Source: Rhizomys pruinosus (taxonomy: Eukaryota > Chordata > Mammalia > Rodentia > Spalacidae). From it: a stretch of DNA of 64,000 nt. The position numbers were made by a program, and so were the translations under genes. Where the stretch lies: assembly GCA_009823505.1 (NCBI GenBank), contig VZQC01009964.1:164398-228397 (forward strand), given 5' to 3'. Below the pieces are notes generated by a model. It was not told where the DNA came from. It saw only the letters and a program-made list of their open reading frames with translations, and ran no database searches. Shown here piece after piece: positions 42,966-54,739 of this stretch (position 1 is its first letter; each line of letters begins with the position of its first letter).

Positions 42966-43847
42966 TTCATAACACGTACCTTTGGGGACACTCTAGCCCC
43001 AAATTCTTGTTCCCTGATTCTCTTTTCTTCTGTTTTGATTTTTTAGGCAGCTGTAAATTTCAAATCAGAATGAAAATATGGATCATAATTAGCTTTCTAA
43101 TTTCAGCTCTGCTTCATCACACTTGAAATTATATATTCTAAATTGGTATTTTAATGAGGATAACATCTAGTTCATTTTTATACTCATGCTGATACTAGAT
43201 GCATTGACAATTTCCCATTATCCATGCTTGTAGAGAGTTGCTTTGGAAATAGACTATAGGCATAGGATCTGACTAGTATATTCAATATTAGGCAATTGAA
43301 GAAATTAGAACCTAGGCTTATATTATTGTTGTTGTTGTTTATAGTTTCCTGTTGAGACCAGACAATGGAAGTTTTGGTTATTCTGGGAAATTTAAGTTCT
43401 GACTTGTGTTATTGAGTAATATTCTAATTGTATCACTACTACAGTGTATTTCTACAGCTGTATTCTGTGACGTCAGGAGGGATAAAGGCAGTGGCTTGAG
43501 AAATACTGTGTGGTCAAAAAAAAGGCAGGCAGTAGCAATTTAGCTATCCTGTGCTTCCTCCAGGGTGGTCTCATCTGTGTAGCTTAGCATATTGGGACTG
43601 CATATAAGATTTGGTTTGATAGTTTTCATAGTTTTTGTTCATTACTTAGATTTTCCCCAAATGCAGTAAAGTGGGCAGTTAATTGAAACCATTTTATTAG
43701 GAATAAAAATCAGTTCCAAACTGATTGATGGCAGTTTTACTTTCTTGTGTGTGACTTAGAGATTACCTGTATCAGCCAGTGTTAAATATTTAATAGTTAG
43801 CTATGAAAGAGTAAGAATACCCTTGCCTTTAGATATTTTAAGGTGCT
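42966..43847. other. No gene recognised
   Basis: AT-rich unique-looking sequence. Confidence 0.4.
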
Positions 43848-44030
43848 ATTAGTCCTTCAGCTACCTATTTGTATTACCAGTAGTTTAGTTCACATTCTAA
43901 TTTTTGAAATTTTCAGTATATTCGCATATATGTATTTGAACAAAAACATATACCATATTAATTACTATATTAAATATCCCTCAAAGACAAGGACATTCTG
44001 ATTGCATGGTGTATAATGCAGCCTACAGTA
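43848..44030. repeat. Local duplication, copy 1
   Basis: From 'gctattagtccttcagctac' to the 'gtataatgcagcct' block, this 180-bp segment recurs about 695 bases downstream with moderate divergence. Confidence 0.85.
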
Positions 44031-44124
44031 TTTGTGTATCAACATTCATAGTGGAAAATCTCCACGATACAGACAACATTTAAATGAAAGAAATTTAACA
44101 GTGTATGTTGAGTGACACATTAGG

Positions 44125-44250
44125 TAACTGCTATGATTTTGGAGTTCATGGGCCTTGGTTCAGACCTAAATTCTTCTCATCTATAAATACTGATCACATA
44201 GACTTGGTATGAGGACAAAGTCTATGAAAGATATAGTTATTGCGCTGTAT
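44125..44250 (+). mobile_element. MIR-like SINE, internally deleted
   Basis: 'tgattttggagttcatgggc' + 'cttggttcagacctaaattc', then 'tcatctataaatactgatca' and 'tggtatgaggacaaagtcta' follow MIR order. Weak. Confidence 0.45.
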
Positions 44251-44335
44251 GGATGCTGAATGTTGCTTCCCTTTCCTGATGTCTTGATTCTTTCCTTCTT
44301 CCGTAGTTATCAGGTATCTATTTTTAAAAAGTTTA

Positions 44336-44338
<3 letters not shown>

Positions 44339-44366
<28 letters not shown>

Positions 44367-44376
44367 GATATATGTT

Positions 44377-44410
<34 letters not shown>
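44339..44410. repeat. (TA)n then (GT)n microsatellite
   Basis: TA alternation 44339-44372, then about 15 GT units 44380-44410. Confidence 0.93.
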
Positions 44411-44413
<3 letters not shown>

Positions 44414-44545
44414 ATCTGTGGGCAGTGCCCATAGAGGCCAGAAGAGGGTGTTGAGTCTTCTGAAACTGGAGTTACAGGGAATGGTGAGCTGCTGGATATG
44501 GGTGCTGGGAACTGAACTGGGTTGTCTGGAAGAGTTGCAAGTACT
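44411..44545 (-). mobile_element. B2-like SINE fragment
   Basis: 'gtgggcagtgcccatagagg' + 'ccagaagagggtgt', 'gaaactggagttacagggaa', 'gtgctgggaactgaactggg' form an antisense old B2 body. The head is cut by the second copy of the local duplication. Confidence 0.7.
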
Positions 44546-44735
44546 ATTAGTCCCTTACTTACCCATTGGTATTACCAGTAGCTGAATTCACATTCATTCT
44601 CAAGTTCTAATCTTTGAAAATTTCAGTATATTTGCATATATGTGTTTGAACAAAAACATATACCTCATTAGTTACTAGATTATATATACGTCAAAGACAA
44701 GGACATTCTGAGTGCATGGTGTATATTACAGCCTC
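44546..44735. repeat. Local duplication, copy 2
   Basis: Recurs with 43848-44030: 'ggtattaccagtag', 'gaacaaaaacatatacc', 'caaagacaaggacattctga' in the same order and orientation. Confidence 0.85.
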
Positions 44736-44739
44736 AGAT

Positions 44740-45704
44740 TTGTTTCCTGACATCTGAAAGTTAGAACAGCATTTAGTGTTGTCAAAACCCATGTGCTATC
44801 AACCATAGAAATAAATACCCAGTAAGACAGCAAGCAATACATTTGACTGCTGCATTTCTGGAACCCTGAATTTTTTTTTCTTGATTAAGTTTTAGGGAAT
44901 TTCTGTCTCTGTTAATAGGAATGAAGACGTGAAAAAGCACAACAGAGACACTGCCCTCACTGCAGTATGTCTAGGAAATGTATTGCTAAAAATCCCTTTG
45001 GAGAGAGTTGTCAGTAGATCACTGGAATGCGGTAATTCTTAGTATTCTGAATCTCATCTGCAAATGATTTCTGGACATTCCAATTCACATGGTGAGGCTT
45101 CAGTTAAAGTTGATACTGTGTCAACAGAATTTGAAAGTTTGAAATGAAACCTAAGAGAGGTTTCCCCAAGACAAATGAAGACAAAGAGAAAAAAAAGTTG
45201 AAGTGTGTGTGTGTCTTCAGCCAGTCTAAGAAACAAAATACATTGTATCTGCTATGTTTATGCTCTAAGCCCCAAGTGACACTTTTTAATTAAAATCATA
45301 AGCTTCATTCAAATACCCGTTTCAATAAACTACAATGAATCTAATGCTTATCAACACATTTTCCATATAATACAGAAGAAAACCTTTTGGAAAACTTGGT
45401 AGATTATTCCCTACTTCTCCTAACTTCTTAGGAACTCAGCCATATTTGGCATATGATAACATTGTTTGGGTTTCCATAGCATCTAATACTTAGGGATTGG
45501 GGCACAAGAAGACATTTTCAGGGCTTGATGGGTTGTTTACATTTTCTCTGGCTGTGTTGCATGGAGGTGGCCAGTGCTGTGATGCTGACATTGAGCTGCT
45601 ATGGCGAGGACAAAGGAAACCAAGGAAAGTCTTCCAGGAAAGTTTATGCCTGGCTTCCTAAGCCCAGAGAAGAAAACAATCAGAGTGTACTTTGGTTTTC
45701 TTTT
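44740..45704. other. No gene recognised
   Basis: Unique-looking sequence without supported features. Confidence 0.4.
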
Positions 45705-45761
45705 CTTATTTATTTATTTATTTATTTATTTACTTATTTATTTACTTATTTATTTATTTAA
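45705..45761. repeat. (TTTA)n microsatellite
   Basis: TTTA repeats with two TTAC variants. Probably the A-tail of an antisense retroelement to the right. Confidence 0.93.
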
Positions 45762-46035
45762 CTTTTTACGTGTTTCATACATAATTTTTCAATCAGTCTT
45801 CATCACCTTTATACCTGCTTCTCCCTTGGCACCGTCCCCCCAGTGCCCCCCTCCCCCCGCCGTGTTCACACATTCTGTCATTTCTGCTAGGGTCCATTGT
45901 GCCAAACTACTCTCCCAGCTCACTCCTCAGTGCCAGCTCACTCCCTGGGCTCTCCTCAGCCTATCCAGAGTCTCTTTCCTAAAAAAGACCATGTCTTCCT
46001 CACCTGACCACCAGCAGCTGCCAATAAGGGCCTGA
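45762..46035 (-). mobile_element. Probable L1 3' UTR fragment (antisense)
   Basis: 'cgtgtttcatacataatttt' + 'tcaatcagtcttcatcacct' after a T-rich tail resembles the antisense L1 3' ends elsewhere here (gtgcatttcatacaaaattt, 48021). Only partly convincing. Confidence 0.45.
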
Positions 46036-46106
46036 AGGGCCAAACCACAGAGATTAGGAGTCTACAGAGTGTGGATCTATGGACAGGTCACCAGTATTCA
46101 TCTTTT

Positions 46107-46200
46107 TAATTTTTTTGTGGTACCAGGGGGTAAGGAATTGAACCTGTGGCCTCATGTTGGACAAGTATACTGCTACTGAACTATATCTTCAGTTCTTTCT
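46107..46200 (-). mobile_element. ID-like SINE
   Basis: Antisense ID: poly-T, 'gtggtaccagggggtaagga' + 'attgaacctgtggcctcatg', 'ctactgaactatatcttcag'. The tRNA-Ala-type head and B box are recognisable. Confidence 0.65.
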
Positions 46201-46562
46201 GTCTTTGTAAAATTTTTAACAAGTTTTATTGAATATGTTTTTAAATTAAATAATAACATTAAAACCATATATATATAGTTATCATTTATGTTAATTATGA
46301 CTTCTAAAGTTTCCTTCAACATTATATTATCAAATATTGGACTCTTTTTCCTTAAAGAATTACAGAGGTAGTAGGTTCCGAGGTCTCTGGTCACAAAATC
46401 TTCATCAATCGATCAATCAATAAATCAATTGGTATGTAACTTTGTTATTATTTTCTTTCTTTTGGGTAAAAACAACTATCTTTTTAAAATTTAGAGACAG
46501 GGTCCTATTTTACTTTGAGGTGGTATATACTGGCATGGAAGACTCTTGGAGAGACAGGTTCT

Positions 46563-46960
46563 ATATTAGTTTCTTGTCAGTATAGCAGAATACATGAGGT
46601 AATTAACTCACAAAGAGAAAAGAATGACTTTGGTTCACAGTTCTGGAGGTACCAATCTGTATTTGGTTGATCTCCCTGCTGTGAACTTGTAGTGAGACAG
46701 CACATCAGGGAAAAGACTGTGTGGTAGAGTCACAACTGATCACCTTCTCATTAGTCAAGGTAACAACGACAAATCATAATAAAGAAGAGGAAGGAACCAA
46801 TGTTCCCTATCCCTTTAAGGACAATCAGTCACATAAGGACTTCCCATATGACTCCATCTCCAGTGTTCCAACCTGGGGATCAAGTCTTTGGTACATAGGC
46901 CTCCGGCAGACATTGGGAGATTGGAACTATACTAGGCTCATTCATCCTGCCAACTAGTGT
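46563..46960 (-). mobile_element. MaLR-type LTR remnant
   Basis: Antisense LTR order: 'gactttggttcacagttctg' + 'gaggtacc', 'gagacagcacatcagggaaa', 'tccctatccctttaaggaca', 'gttccaacctggggatcaag', 'tacataggcctccggcagac' + 'attggg'. A fairly complete old copy. Confidence 0.6.
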
Positions 46961-47876
46961 CAGATCTTTAGGCAGAAAGTTTAGCTGATTTTGAAGCTTG
47001 TTTCATTTTCTGTGGACTTTACTCCTCTTCTGTTTAGGCTTCCATCCTGAAGCTCAAATGGCAAGATTTAAAAGAGTGAATTGATTTTTTACATCCCATA
47101 GGGTCATGACTCTTAGTTTTCTTCTCTTGATCAATGATTGTGAGAAGGCTTACTGATATAATTTCATGGACTATCAGAGAAAGCCTTGCACTGAAGTATC
47201 AAAGGATGAGTCTAACCTAGTGGTGTGGACCGGTCAGAATGTCTGATCTAGATTTTGCATCATCAAGAGAGAGCATGGTCTTGACCTTGAACTTGTAGCC
47301 CAAGTGCCATTCTCTCAACTTTGAAATATGAAACTGTCATCTTTATATATAATCTATAATTATATATATAATTTACTTATGGTACATAATAAAGATATCC
47401 TTTGGGCTTGCAAATTCCGTGCTAAAGAATCAAAACACCATCTTTCCCAAGCATCTCATGATTTTGATCAGGGTCAATGGGAACACAGGCAAAGGTAATC
47501 ATACACAAGACCTGGATATGAGATCAAGAAAGCAAATGGAACTTAGATCATTCCATATCAAAACAAAACAAAACGAATAGCAACAGCATCAAAACACAAT
47601 AGAAATTTCAAAATCTAGGCAGAAAAACAGAGTATTCCAGAAAAAAAGTAGTGCTAACTTGAGAGGAGCTTAAAGTAACACTGGAGGACTGGTGAGGGAA
47701 ACTCATTCAAGTTCTAGCCATGCAAGGAACTCCTGAAATTGTGTCATCCAGGCCAGAGTATAAAGCTCTCACGAGGTTTCTTTGGGGGAGAAAACAAGAG
47801 TAATGAGAGTTTGAGAGGGAATCACGCTTTTGAAACTAACAAATGACAACCTCATTTTTAAAAATAGTGTAAAGCG
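46961..47876. other. No gene recognised
   Basis: Unique-looking sequence with a short TA-rich patch near 47350. Confidence 0.4.
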
Positions 47877-47925
47877 GCTGGGGAGATGGCTCAGCAGTGA
47901 AAGTACTGTGAGACAAACACAAGGA
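47877..47925 (+). mobile_element. SINE head fragment (B2/B4-type)
   Basis: 'gcggctggggagatggctca' + 'gcagtgaaagta' is a tRNA-like SINE head without a body. Confidence 0.6.
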
Positions 47926-48315
47926 GCAGGGCATCATCTGTCTTGAGCTTGCACAGGTCTCATACATGTTATCATAAGTACTGCAGACTCCTTTTTTTAA
48001 AGCCAATTTCTATTGAAGCTTTGTGCATTTCATACAAAATTTCCAATCAAGTCCAGACCCGTTCCCCATTCCTTGCCCCCCCACCAGAGCTCATGAATTC
48101 TGCCAAACATGTTTTCCATATTTTTCCATTTTTTAAAAAAATTTCAATGCAGAAGTTTACTGTTTTGAGCAGAAGTTCACCATTTCAGCTAGTTCTTTGA
48201 CCCAGTCTTTGTTGTTGTTGTTATTTCCTCCAGTTTGCACCACTACAAAATATGCATCTATGTATGCCACGTATACCTTTTAGCATCTTCAGCCTATGAT
48301 TTCTTTCTTTTTTTA

Positions 48316-49199
48316 TTTTTTTATTTTTTAATTTAATTTTTATTGATGCTTTGTGCATTTCGTACATCATTTTCCAATTCAGATCAGGCATATTTCCCTT
48401 TCCCTTCCCCCCCCATCCCAGATCATGTATTCTGCCATAACTGTCCTGCATCTTTCTCTTTTTTTTTTCATTTTTTAGCTATAAATGATAATCCATGAGT
48501 ACAAGCATCCTTCGTGCAAAACCAATCTGCAGGCTGTTGTCCCCAAACCCCCACAGCCCCACCATCCAGTGGGGGGGTGACAGGTTGTGTGTTCAATCAA
48601 GTTGATCAAATGAGTGTCCAGACTACATTGCTGTAGTTTCACCATTCACCCCAATCGCAGCCTTTACATTCTACCACGCCCCCTCTTCCGCAGATTGTTC
48701 CCTAGGCTTAGAAAAGGGGCACAGGTGGATGAGAAGTAAAACAGTCCACTCTCTCTGGAGCTGTTGACTTGGACTCTGGTCAATTCTGGCTGTTTCCTTT
48801 CATGGGCTGACAGTTTATCCAGGAGTAACCTTTCGATCCTACTAATAAAGCACAAGCAATTAGATATATAGGTATTTAAGCAGCACTAAAAGTTATGGTA
48901 GGTTACTTTGGCATAGACACATATGTTTGGATGATATGTTAATCCATGAATTACATTTTCCCTCCTGTTAAATATGACAGGGTCTTACTGTGGCTTATAA
49001 CATCTCCTAACCTGTAGAGGATGTAAGCTGTGGCATCAGCCATGGGTTATTCCTCCAAGGAGAGAGCCAATAGCCAATTAGATTTGGGATATACAGGCAC
49101 ATGGCTGCCTCTGCTGCACAGTATTTCCAGGCAGGTGAGGTGTAGCTGGTGCTGACGGTGGAGTCTTGCTTGACTCAGGGAGACCCATATTTGCTTTAT
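48316..49199 (-). mobile_element. 5'-truncated young L1 (3' UTR only), 19-bp TSD
   Basis: Minus-strand L1 3' UTR with A-tail (poly-T side at 48316-48345). On the sense strand it ends 'gcacaaagcatcaataaaaa'. The exact direct repeat 'tgatttctttcttttttta' lies at 48297-48315 and 49200-49218. The G-rich tract of the sense strand shows as C-runs at about 48404. It is the best-preserved copy of this 3' UTR here and serves as reference for 9087-9903 and 13476-16240. Confidence 0.95.
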
Positions 49200-49388
49200 T
49201 GATTTCTTTCTTTTTTTAAATTAGGCTGAAAGATGTCATGTTTGAAGGCTCCTCCTTGGCAAGCCCAAATAGCTATCAGTACTGCCCTTGTGCTCCCCAC
49301 TGGGGTTTTCCCTTCCCATGATCACCAAGTGAGGTCCAGTAAGCACCACATCCTGTCTTGATCCTCCTGTACTGGTCTCTGTGATACA

Positions 49389-49560
49389 GCCTGGGTAGTC
49401 CAACAATGGCAATCAATACTCTGAAGAGGCTGAAACCCCAGTAGTAGCTCAGTCCACAAGTTGGATGTCTCAGCAGTCCCCATCTGGCACTGAAGGTTTG
49501 AAGGATTCTTGGAGAGACATGAGTCTTCAGTCCATATTGGAAGGTTGAAAAGCTGTGTCT
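49389..49560 (-). mobile_element. RMER-like LTR fragment
   Basis: 'gtagtccaacaatggcaatc', 'agctcagtccacaagttgga', 'ggcactgaaggtttgaagga' match the reverse complement of 41650-41800. Confidence 0.6.
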
Positions 49561-50539
49561 CATGGTTGTGGACTCCTAAATGTGCCCACCCTGTGGTGTT
49601 CAGAGAATGTGGTTGCCTTGTGTTTATCCAATACCACTGGCTCTTACAGACTTTCCATCTTCTCTTCTGCAATGCTCCTTGAGATGTGGGAGGAGAAGAC
49701 ATGATATAGGTATCTCATTTAGGGATGAACACTCAAGTCTCTTATTCTCTGCATGTTGACCAGTTGTGGGTCTCTGTTAATCTCCATTGGCTGCAAGAAG
49801 AAGCTTCTCTGGTGAGAACTGAAAGATGCACTAATTCATGGTTGTAACATGGAGTCATTAGGAGTCTATTTAATACTATGCTTGCCTGAGGGTAGTAGTA
49901 GTTTCTTCCCTGTGGCCTGTGACCTATGGGTTCTTGGCTCTGGACACAGTGCCAGGTGTGGGCTCCATCTTATGAAGCAGACCTTAAATCCCATCAGAGG
50001 GTGGTTGGTTACTCCCATAACCCTCCTGCCACTATTGCAATGGGTTATCTTTCCATGCCAGTTGTTGTTATAGCTTGCAAAGTTCAGTCCTGGGTAAGGT
50101 TGATGATGACTTTTTTTTTTCCACCAACATATATAGAACCTTCTAATACTATGAAGCTAGCCAGTACAGTTGAAGGTTTTAGGTCAATATCAGTTTGATT
50201 TTTCCTTGTTCATTCTATGACTCACATTTGTAGTGTCTTACTATCAATTTCTGGTATGTCACTAAGAGCAGTGTATTTTTTTGAGGTTCTATAGGACCCT
50301 TCCTGGTCAGCAAGTACAAAAGAGGGTCCTATAGAACCATTCTTGGTGTAGGGCTTTTTATTTGTTAGGTGCTGTCTCATAGGGTCCTTTGCCCCTATTA
50401 TAGGGTGACTACATTTAAACTTTTAATATGTTGAGCATGTATATATTTTAAGAAACTCATATAGCAGAAGGTTCCCATAGGACTTTTTCAAAAAGCCTTT
50501 AGTGTTAGTTATCCCTACCCCTACTCTCTCTTCTGGTTT

Positions 50540-50720
50540 GAAAGAGATATCCTGCCTCAATGAATAGGAAAGAAGGGAGATGGAAGATGATTCCTGTTAT
50601 CAATCTTGGGCCTCCACATGCATGCATGCATGCATACATAGATATGCATACATACAGTGTTCCTTCACATGTGTGCACCCACATACATGCAAAATGCATG
50701 CATATACACTGATAAAACAC
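50540..50720 (+). mobile_element. B4-type SINE 3' fragment
   Basis: 'atcctgcctcaatgaatagg', 'aatcttgggcctccacatgc' + 'atgcatgcatgc' is the distal part of a composite SINE with an ATGC/ATAC tail. Confidence 0.55.
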
Positions 50721-51230
50721 ACATGATGAAAAATGGAGAAAGAAACAATACCAATAATAGTGTAATTGTGTAATAGTCTAATAGTGCCTCTTATTGGAAA
50801 GCTTCGTGTCCACTAGTTAATGCATCCTGTAGTGATCTATGAGAGCAGAAGGCTCAGAATCAAAAAGGAAAGTTACCTGAGGGGAGGCCAGGTAAGTGAC
50901 TGTAGGTTTCCAAGCTCTCTCCCTATGGAGTCACCACAAACAAGCTTGAGTTCCTCAACCACATACAGGGAAAACACATATGAAATATTGTCAGCGAAGG
51001 AGCTCATTGGAGATTTCATGCCCAGGGGTGTTATTGGTAGTTAAGTACTCCCTCTCAAGCATATACCAAGATTGTAGACTTCCAGAAGGACAGCAGATGC
51101 TCAGCAGAACCTATGCTGCTTAAACAAATAATTCAGGTACAGTGAACCACACTTATCTTTTAAGGCTGTGAGAACAATCTTGACAGTCTTAGACACAATT
51201 TAAGGACTGAACTAGTAGTAATACCTTTCT
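50721..51230. other. No gene recognised
   Basis: A 74-codon frame at 50820-51044 has no known motif. Nothing else supportable. Confidence 0.4.
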
Positions 51231-51463
51231 GGGAGCTGAAGAGCTAGCTCATTGGTTATGAGCACTGGCTGCCCTGGCAGAAGACCTGGGTTCGATTCTC
51301 AGCACCCACATGGCAACTAACAACCATCTGTAACTTCAGTTCCAGGGGAATCTGATGCCTTCTTCTGACCTCCATGGGCACGGCATGACATGGGTGCACT
51401 TATACACATGCAGACAATACACTCATACACATAAAATAACAATGACAAATAAAATATTAAAAA
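51231..51463 (+). mobile_element. B2 SINE with TSD
   Basis: 'gggagctgaagagctagctc' head, intact B-box 'gggttcgattctc', tail 'cataaaataacaatgac'. Direct repeats 'aatacctttct' (51220) and 'aatgcttttct' (51464). Confidence 0.92.
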
Positions 51464-51474
51464 GAATGCTTTTC

Positions 51475-52582
51475 TCATGATCCACTGTGTTCTCTTTTCT
51501 GTGTAAGTGGCAGGTACCATGACTGATTGGGACACATGGATGGAAAGATAAACAGCACAAATGATCAATCTATGGAGTTTCTGAAGTTCAGCTGAAGTCT
51601 CCTGAGAGGAGACAGAGTCTTGGGAGGCAATGCAATCAGCCTTGGATGACAGCATCCTGCCTCTGTAACAAGGCTGGGGCTCTGGTCTGTCCCTCCACTC
51701 CTGCTGTGCATTCATGCTTTTGTTTTAAACCTAACTGAGCCCAGACACTGAGACTCATGTTTTATTAATTAGTTTTATTTTATGTATGTGAGTGCATTGC
51801 TTGCATATATATAAGAGCTTTCAGGCATTTCATAGCTGCAGTGCAAGTGTGCACATAGGGGAATTTCCTCCCTGTGTGTATTAGTGTTAACGTAACATGT
51901 TTCTATATTTTCACTGAGTTTGTTTCTGTGTATAATCAGAATGTGGCCTGTCGAGTTTGCCATCAGGCCCAGGCCTCTTTAAATTCTATACTTCTGGCCT
52001 CTCAAACAGTTAAATGAGATTTTTCCTTTTCTCTTGAGAAATCGTCAAATCAGAAGTGGGGCTGGAAATGGTGTGCATGGCATCAAGGTCCTTACTGGAT
52101 CATTATGCTGCTGCTGGGCTCTTCTAAGCGTAGTTTCCTGACACCCTCAAACAGGATTACACTAAAGGTTCCAGAGACTCTCTGCAAGAGCTGTGCTTCC
52201 TTCTACCACAGCTGGCTCACTTGGATTGCTGTGGTGTCATGTCGTAGGGGCTAATAATACAGATAGCTGACAAGGAAGGGCACAGTGCTATCGGGAAGAA
52301 AAGGTGGGAGAGAAAGACCTGGCACAGAGGTCAGGAATGCTACAGACAGTCAGAAGGGGAGGTGTGGTGAGTGCAGGGGTAGTGAGATAGCCAAGTAAAG
52401 TGAAACTCTGCTGTGCTGAGCAGGCGGGAAGGGTGCTAAAGAGGAGGGTGAATGATGGAATACTTTACACCCTTAATAGCTAATCACTGAGTAGGTTTAA
52501 CTGGAAGATCCAAATGTGGATGTTTGTGTACCTGTCAGTTCTTTACATTGGTACATGATAAAATCTAATTATATGTCATGGC
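51475..52582. other. No gene recognised
   Basis: 51760-51965 may be a very worn antisense B2 ('ttttatgtatgtgagtgcat', 'gcagtgcaagtgtgcacata'). The remainder shows no supported feature. Confidence 0.35.
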
Positions 52583-52815
52583 TATGGCTTGAATGTATTT
52601 CCCAAAGTTTATGTGTTGGGAACTTAGTTGCCTGTGCATCAGTGTGGAGAGTTGGGGCCTTTAGAAGGTGATTAATCACAGGAACTCTGATCTCAATGTC
52701 TCCACAGTGGGAGTGGTCTTGTTCCTATGAGAGTACCTGCCACGATGGACTGTACCCTCTTCAACTGTGGGCCAAAATAAATAAATCTTTCTGCTGCCTG
52801 CCTTCTACTATTGCT
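52583..52815 (+). mobile_element. MaLR-type LTR remnant
   Basis: 'atggcttgaatgtatttccc' + 'aaagtttatgtgttgggaac', 'tggggcctttagaaggtgat', 'cacgatggactgtaccctct', 'gccaaaataaataaatcttt'. MST/ORR1-like order with a poly(A) signal. Confidence 0.7.
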
Positions 52816-52847
52816 ATGGGATGATGAAGCAAGAAATCATTTATCAG

Positions 52848-53058
52848 GGGCCGACCAAATAGCTCAGTGGGTAAAGGAACTTGCTGTCAAGCTCCATGTC
52901 TTAATTTGATCCCTGGGACTAACGTGGTGGAAGACGAGAACTAATTCTTGCAAAGTATCCTGTGACTTCCACATGCACGTCATGCCCCCCCATATATATA
53001 TACATATATGTATATATAAATATATATATATTAAATAAATAAATGTATTAAAAACCAA
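52848..53058 (+). mobile_element. B3-type SINE
   Basis: 'ggggccgaccaaatagctca' + 'gtgggtaaagg', 'atccctgggactaacgtggt' + 'ggaagacgag', 'tgtgacttccacatgcacgt', and a TA-rich then 'aaataaataaatg' tail. This is the B3 layout. Confidence 0.75.
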
Positions 53059-53076
53059 AGTTACCTATCAGATGCC

Positions 53077-53078
<2 letters not shown>

Positions 53079-53122
<44 letters not shown>
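53079..53122. repeat. (CT)n microsatellite
   Basis: About 22 CT units abutting an antisense B1, probably grown from its A-tail. Confidence 0.96.
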
Positions 53123-53125
<3 letters not shown>

Positions 53126-53267
53126 TCTTTTTGAGACAGGGTCTCCCTATAGCCCCAGCTGGCCTAGAACTCCCTGGGTAAACCAGGCTGGCTTTGAACT
53201 CCTAGAGATCCACTTGCCTTTGCCTCCCAAGTTCTGGGATTAAAGGTGTGTACCACCATGCCAGCTC
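53123..53267 (-). mobile_element. B1 SINE
   Basis: Antisense B1: 'tttttgagacagggtctccc', 'aaaccaggctggctttgaac', 'ggtgtgtaccaccatgccag'. Confidence 0.93.
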
Positions 53268-53394
53268 TTAGTCTTGGATGTCCCAGCCTCTAGAACTAGG
53301 AGAAATGTATCTTTGTTCTTTACAAATTACCCAGTCTCAGGTATTTTGGTATAGTACCACGAAACAGATGGATAGACTAAAGTAGTCATCTTTC

Positions 53395-53532
53395 TTTTTT
53401 TTTTTTTTTTTTTTTTGACAGGGTCTCCCTAGTCCCATCCCATAGAGAAGTCCACTCTGTGGACAAAGATGACCTCAGTCTTGCAGAGATCTGCCTGCTG
53501 GGACTGAAGGTGTACAGCACCACACCTGTCAT
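53395..53532 (-). mobile_element. B1 SINE (diverged)
   Basis: Poly-T then 'tgacagggtctccctagtcc', 'tgcagagatctgcctgctgg', 'tgtacagcaccacacctgtc'. The central 'aggctggc' block is lost. Confidence 0.75.
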
Positions 53533-54034
53533 TCATTTTTCATTTCTACTGTCATTTACCCATTGGATAGTAAGCCACATATTTTGTGCCCCCAAAGAGG
53601 AAGGGACTACATCTAGGCTGTTCCAACATGTTCTCTTGCCTTGGTATACCTTGGTATATTTCTGAAATCATGAGCTTAGTGTCAAGCTTCTTGGAAAAAA
53701 ATAGTGCATCTGTCCACATCATTATATTTTGCATCAGCTCAGCCCTTTTAATGATAGATTAACATGTAAAGGAAAAGTGGTCACACATGACTGATAACAT
53801 TTCACAAGGTCCATATGAGGACTACAACACTAGAGTGCCCATGGCATCTGTTCCCACCTGTCCACTACTATGCCTGGATGCTTCCAAACAAGAAAGGAAA
53901 TAAAAGCTGCCCAAGACCAGGACTCAAAGAGCTTCTTGCCTACCCATGATTTGTTTCTGGGAAGAGGAAAAAACCCCTTTGCATCTGGCTGCAAATACTG
54001 GGGGCCATGTCTAACCCTGACTCTTTCCTCTACT
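53533..54034. other. No gene recognised
   Basis: May include the worn 5' part of the LTR that follows. No exon or RNA gene seen. Confidence 0.4.
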
Positions 54035-54205
54035 ATATTCCCTTTTCTCTGCTTCCTAATCACTACAAGGTGAAGCAGCTGCAAGCCACATGTTCCCACC
54101 ATCGTGATATAATGCTGTATCCATAGGGCCCAGCAACCATGATGGCTCCCTCTGAAACCATGAGCCAAAATAAATCTTTCATCCTGTAGTCATCCTCTCA
54201 ACTAT
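54035..54205 (+). mobile_element. MaLR-type LTR 3' part
   Basis: 'tgcaagccacatgttcccac' + 'catcgtgat', 'ctgaaaccatgagccaaaat' + 'aaatcttt' follow the ORR1-like LTR order with a poly(A) signal. Confidence 0.65.
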
Positions 54206-54284
54206 GCAAAAATGAGCAATTTCCTTCCAGTATTGTTACAGTTGGGTTTATGCTCACCTTCTGCTCCCTAATCTTTTTGTTAAT

Positions 54285-54470
54285 GAAAACATGAGGATGG
54301 AAAAATGGTCCATTTTTCAGAGGATCCAGGTTCCTTTCCCAATATCCACATTAGTTTGCTCACAGATACCATAATTCCAGCTCCAGGGGATCCAACAACT
54401 TCTTCTAGCCTCTGTGTGCCTCTGTATACTTACATATAGACACATACACAGTTAGAAATGAAATAAATCT
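54285..54470 (+). mobile_element. B2 SINE (very old)
   Basis: 'ataattccagctccagggga' + 'tccaacaacttcttctagcc', 'agacacatacacag', 'gaaataaatc'. Head poorly preserved. Confidence 0.55.
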
Positions 54471-54739
54471 ATAGGAAACAGATTGGTTTAAAATATACAA
54501 ATGGAAACATAATCTTAAAATAGTTCTGCACAGGAGAAAGGAACTTCAAGCAACAATACTTAGGGATCTATAAAGGTACTATTAGTACCTCATGGTGCAT
54601 TGCTCTGTGGCAAGGACAAAGGTCTCACCAGAGTTTTAGTGCCTCCTTCTTGTAAATGAAGAAGCAGCCAGTCATCAGATGATATAGTAGCAGAGAGATT
54701 CCCATGGGAAAGACAGAATCTAACACAAATATAAAAACA

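Larger units (their letters stand above)
47985..50510 (-). mobile_element. Lx-like L1 3' UTR, interrupted by two insertions
   Basis: The antisense 3' end lies at 47985-48296 ('gctttgtgcatttcatacaa', 'ccaccagagctcatgaattc'). The rest continues at 49219 and, after an LTR-like piece, 49565-50510 ('ccactggctcttacagactt', 'ttactcccataaccctcctg', 'acatttaaacttttaatatg', 'cccataggactttttcaaaa'). The younger L1 at 48316-49199 splits it. Confidence 0.65.

Noticed and set aside
46490..46560. B1 fragment suggested by 'agagacagggtcctatttta'
   Set aside because: Only the first dozen bases match; the rest does not follow B1 order.
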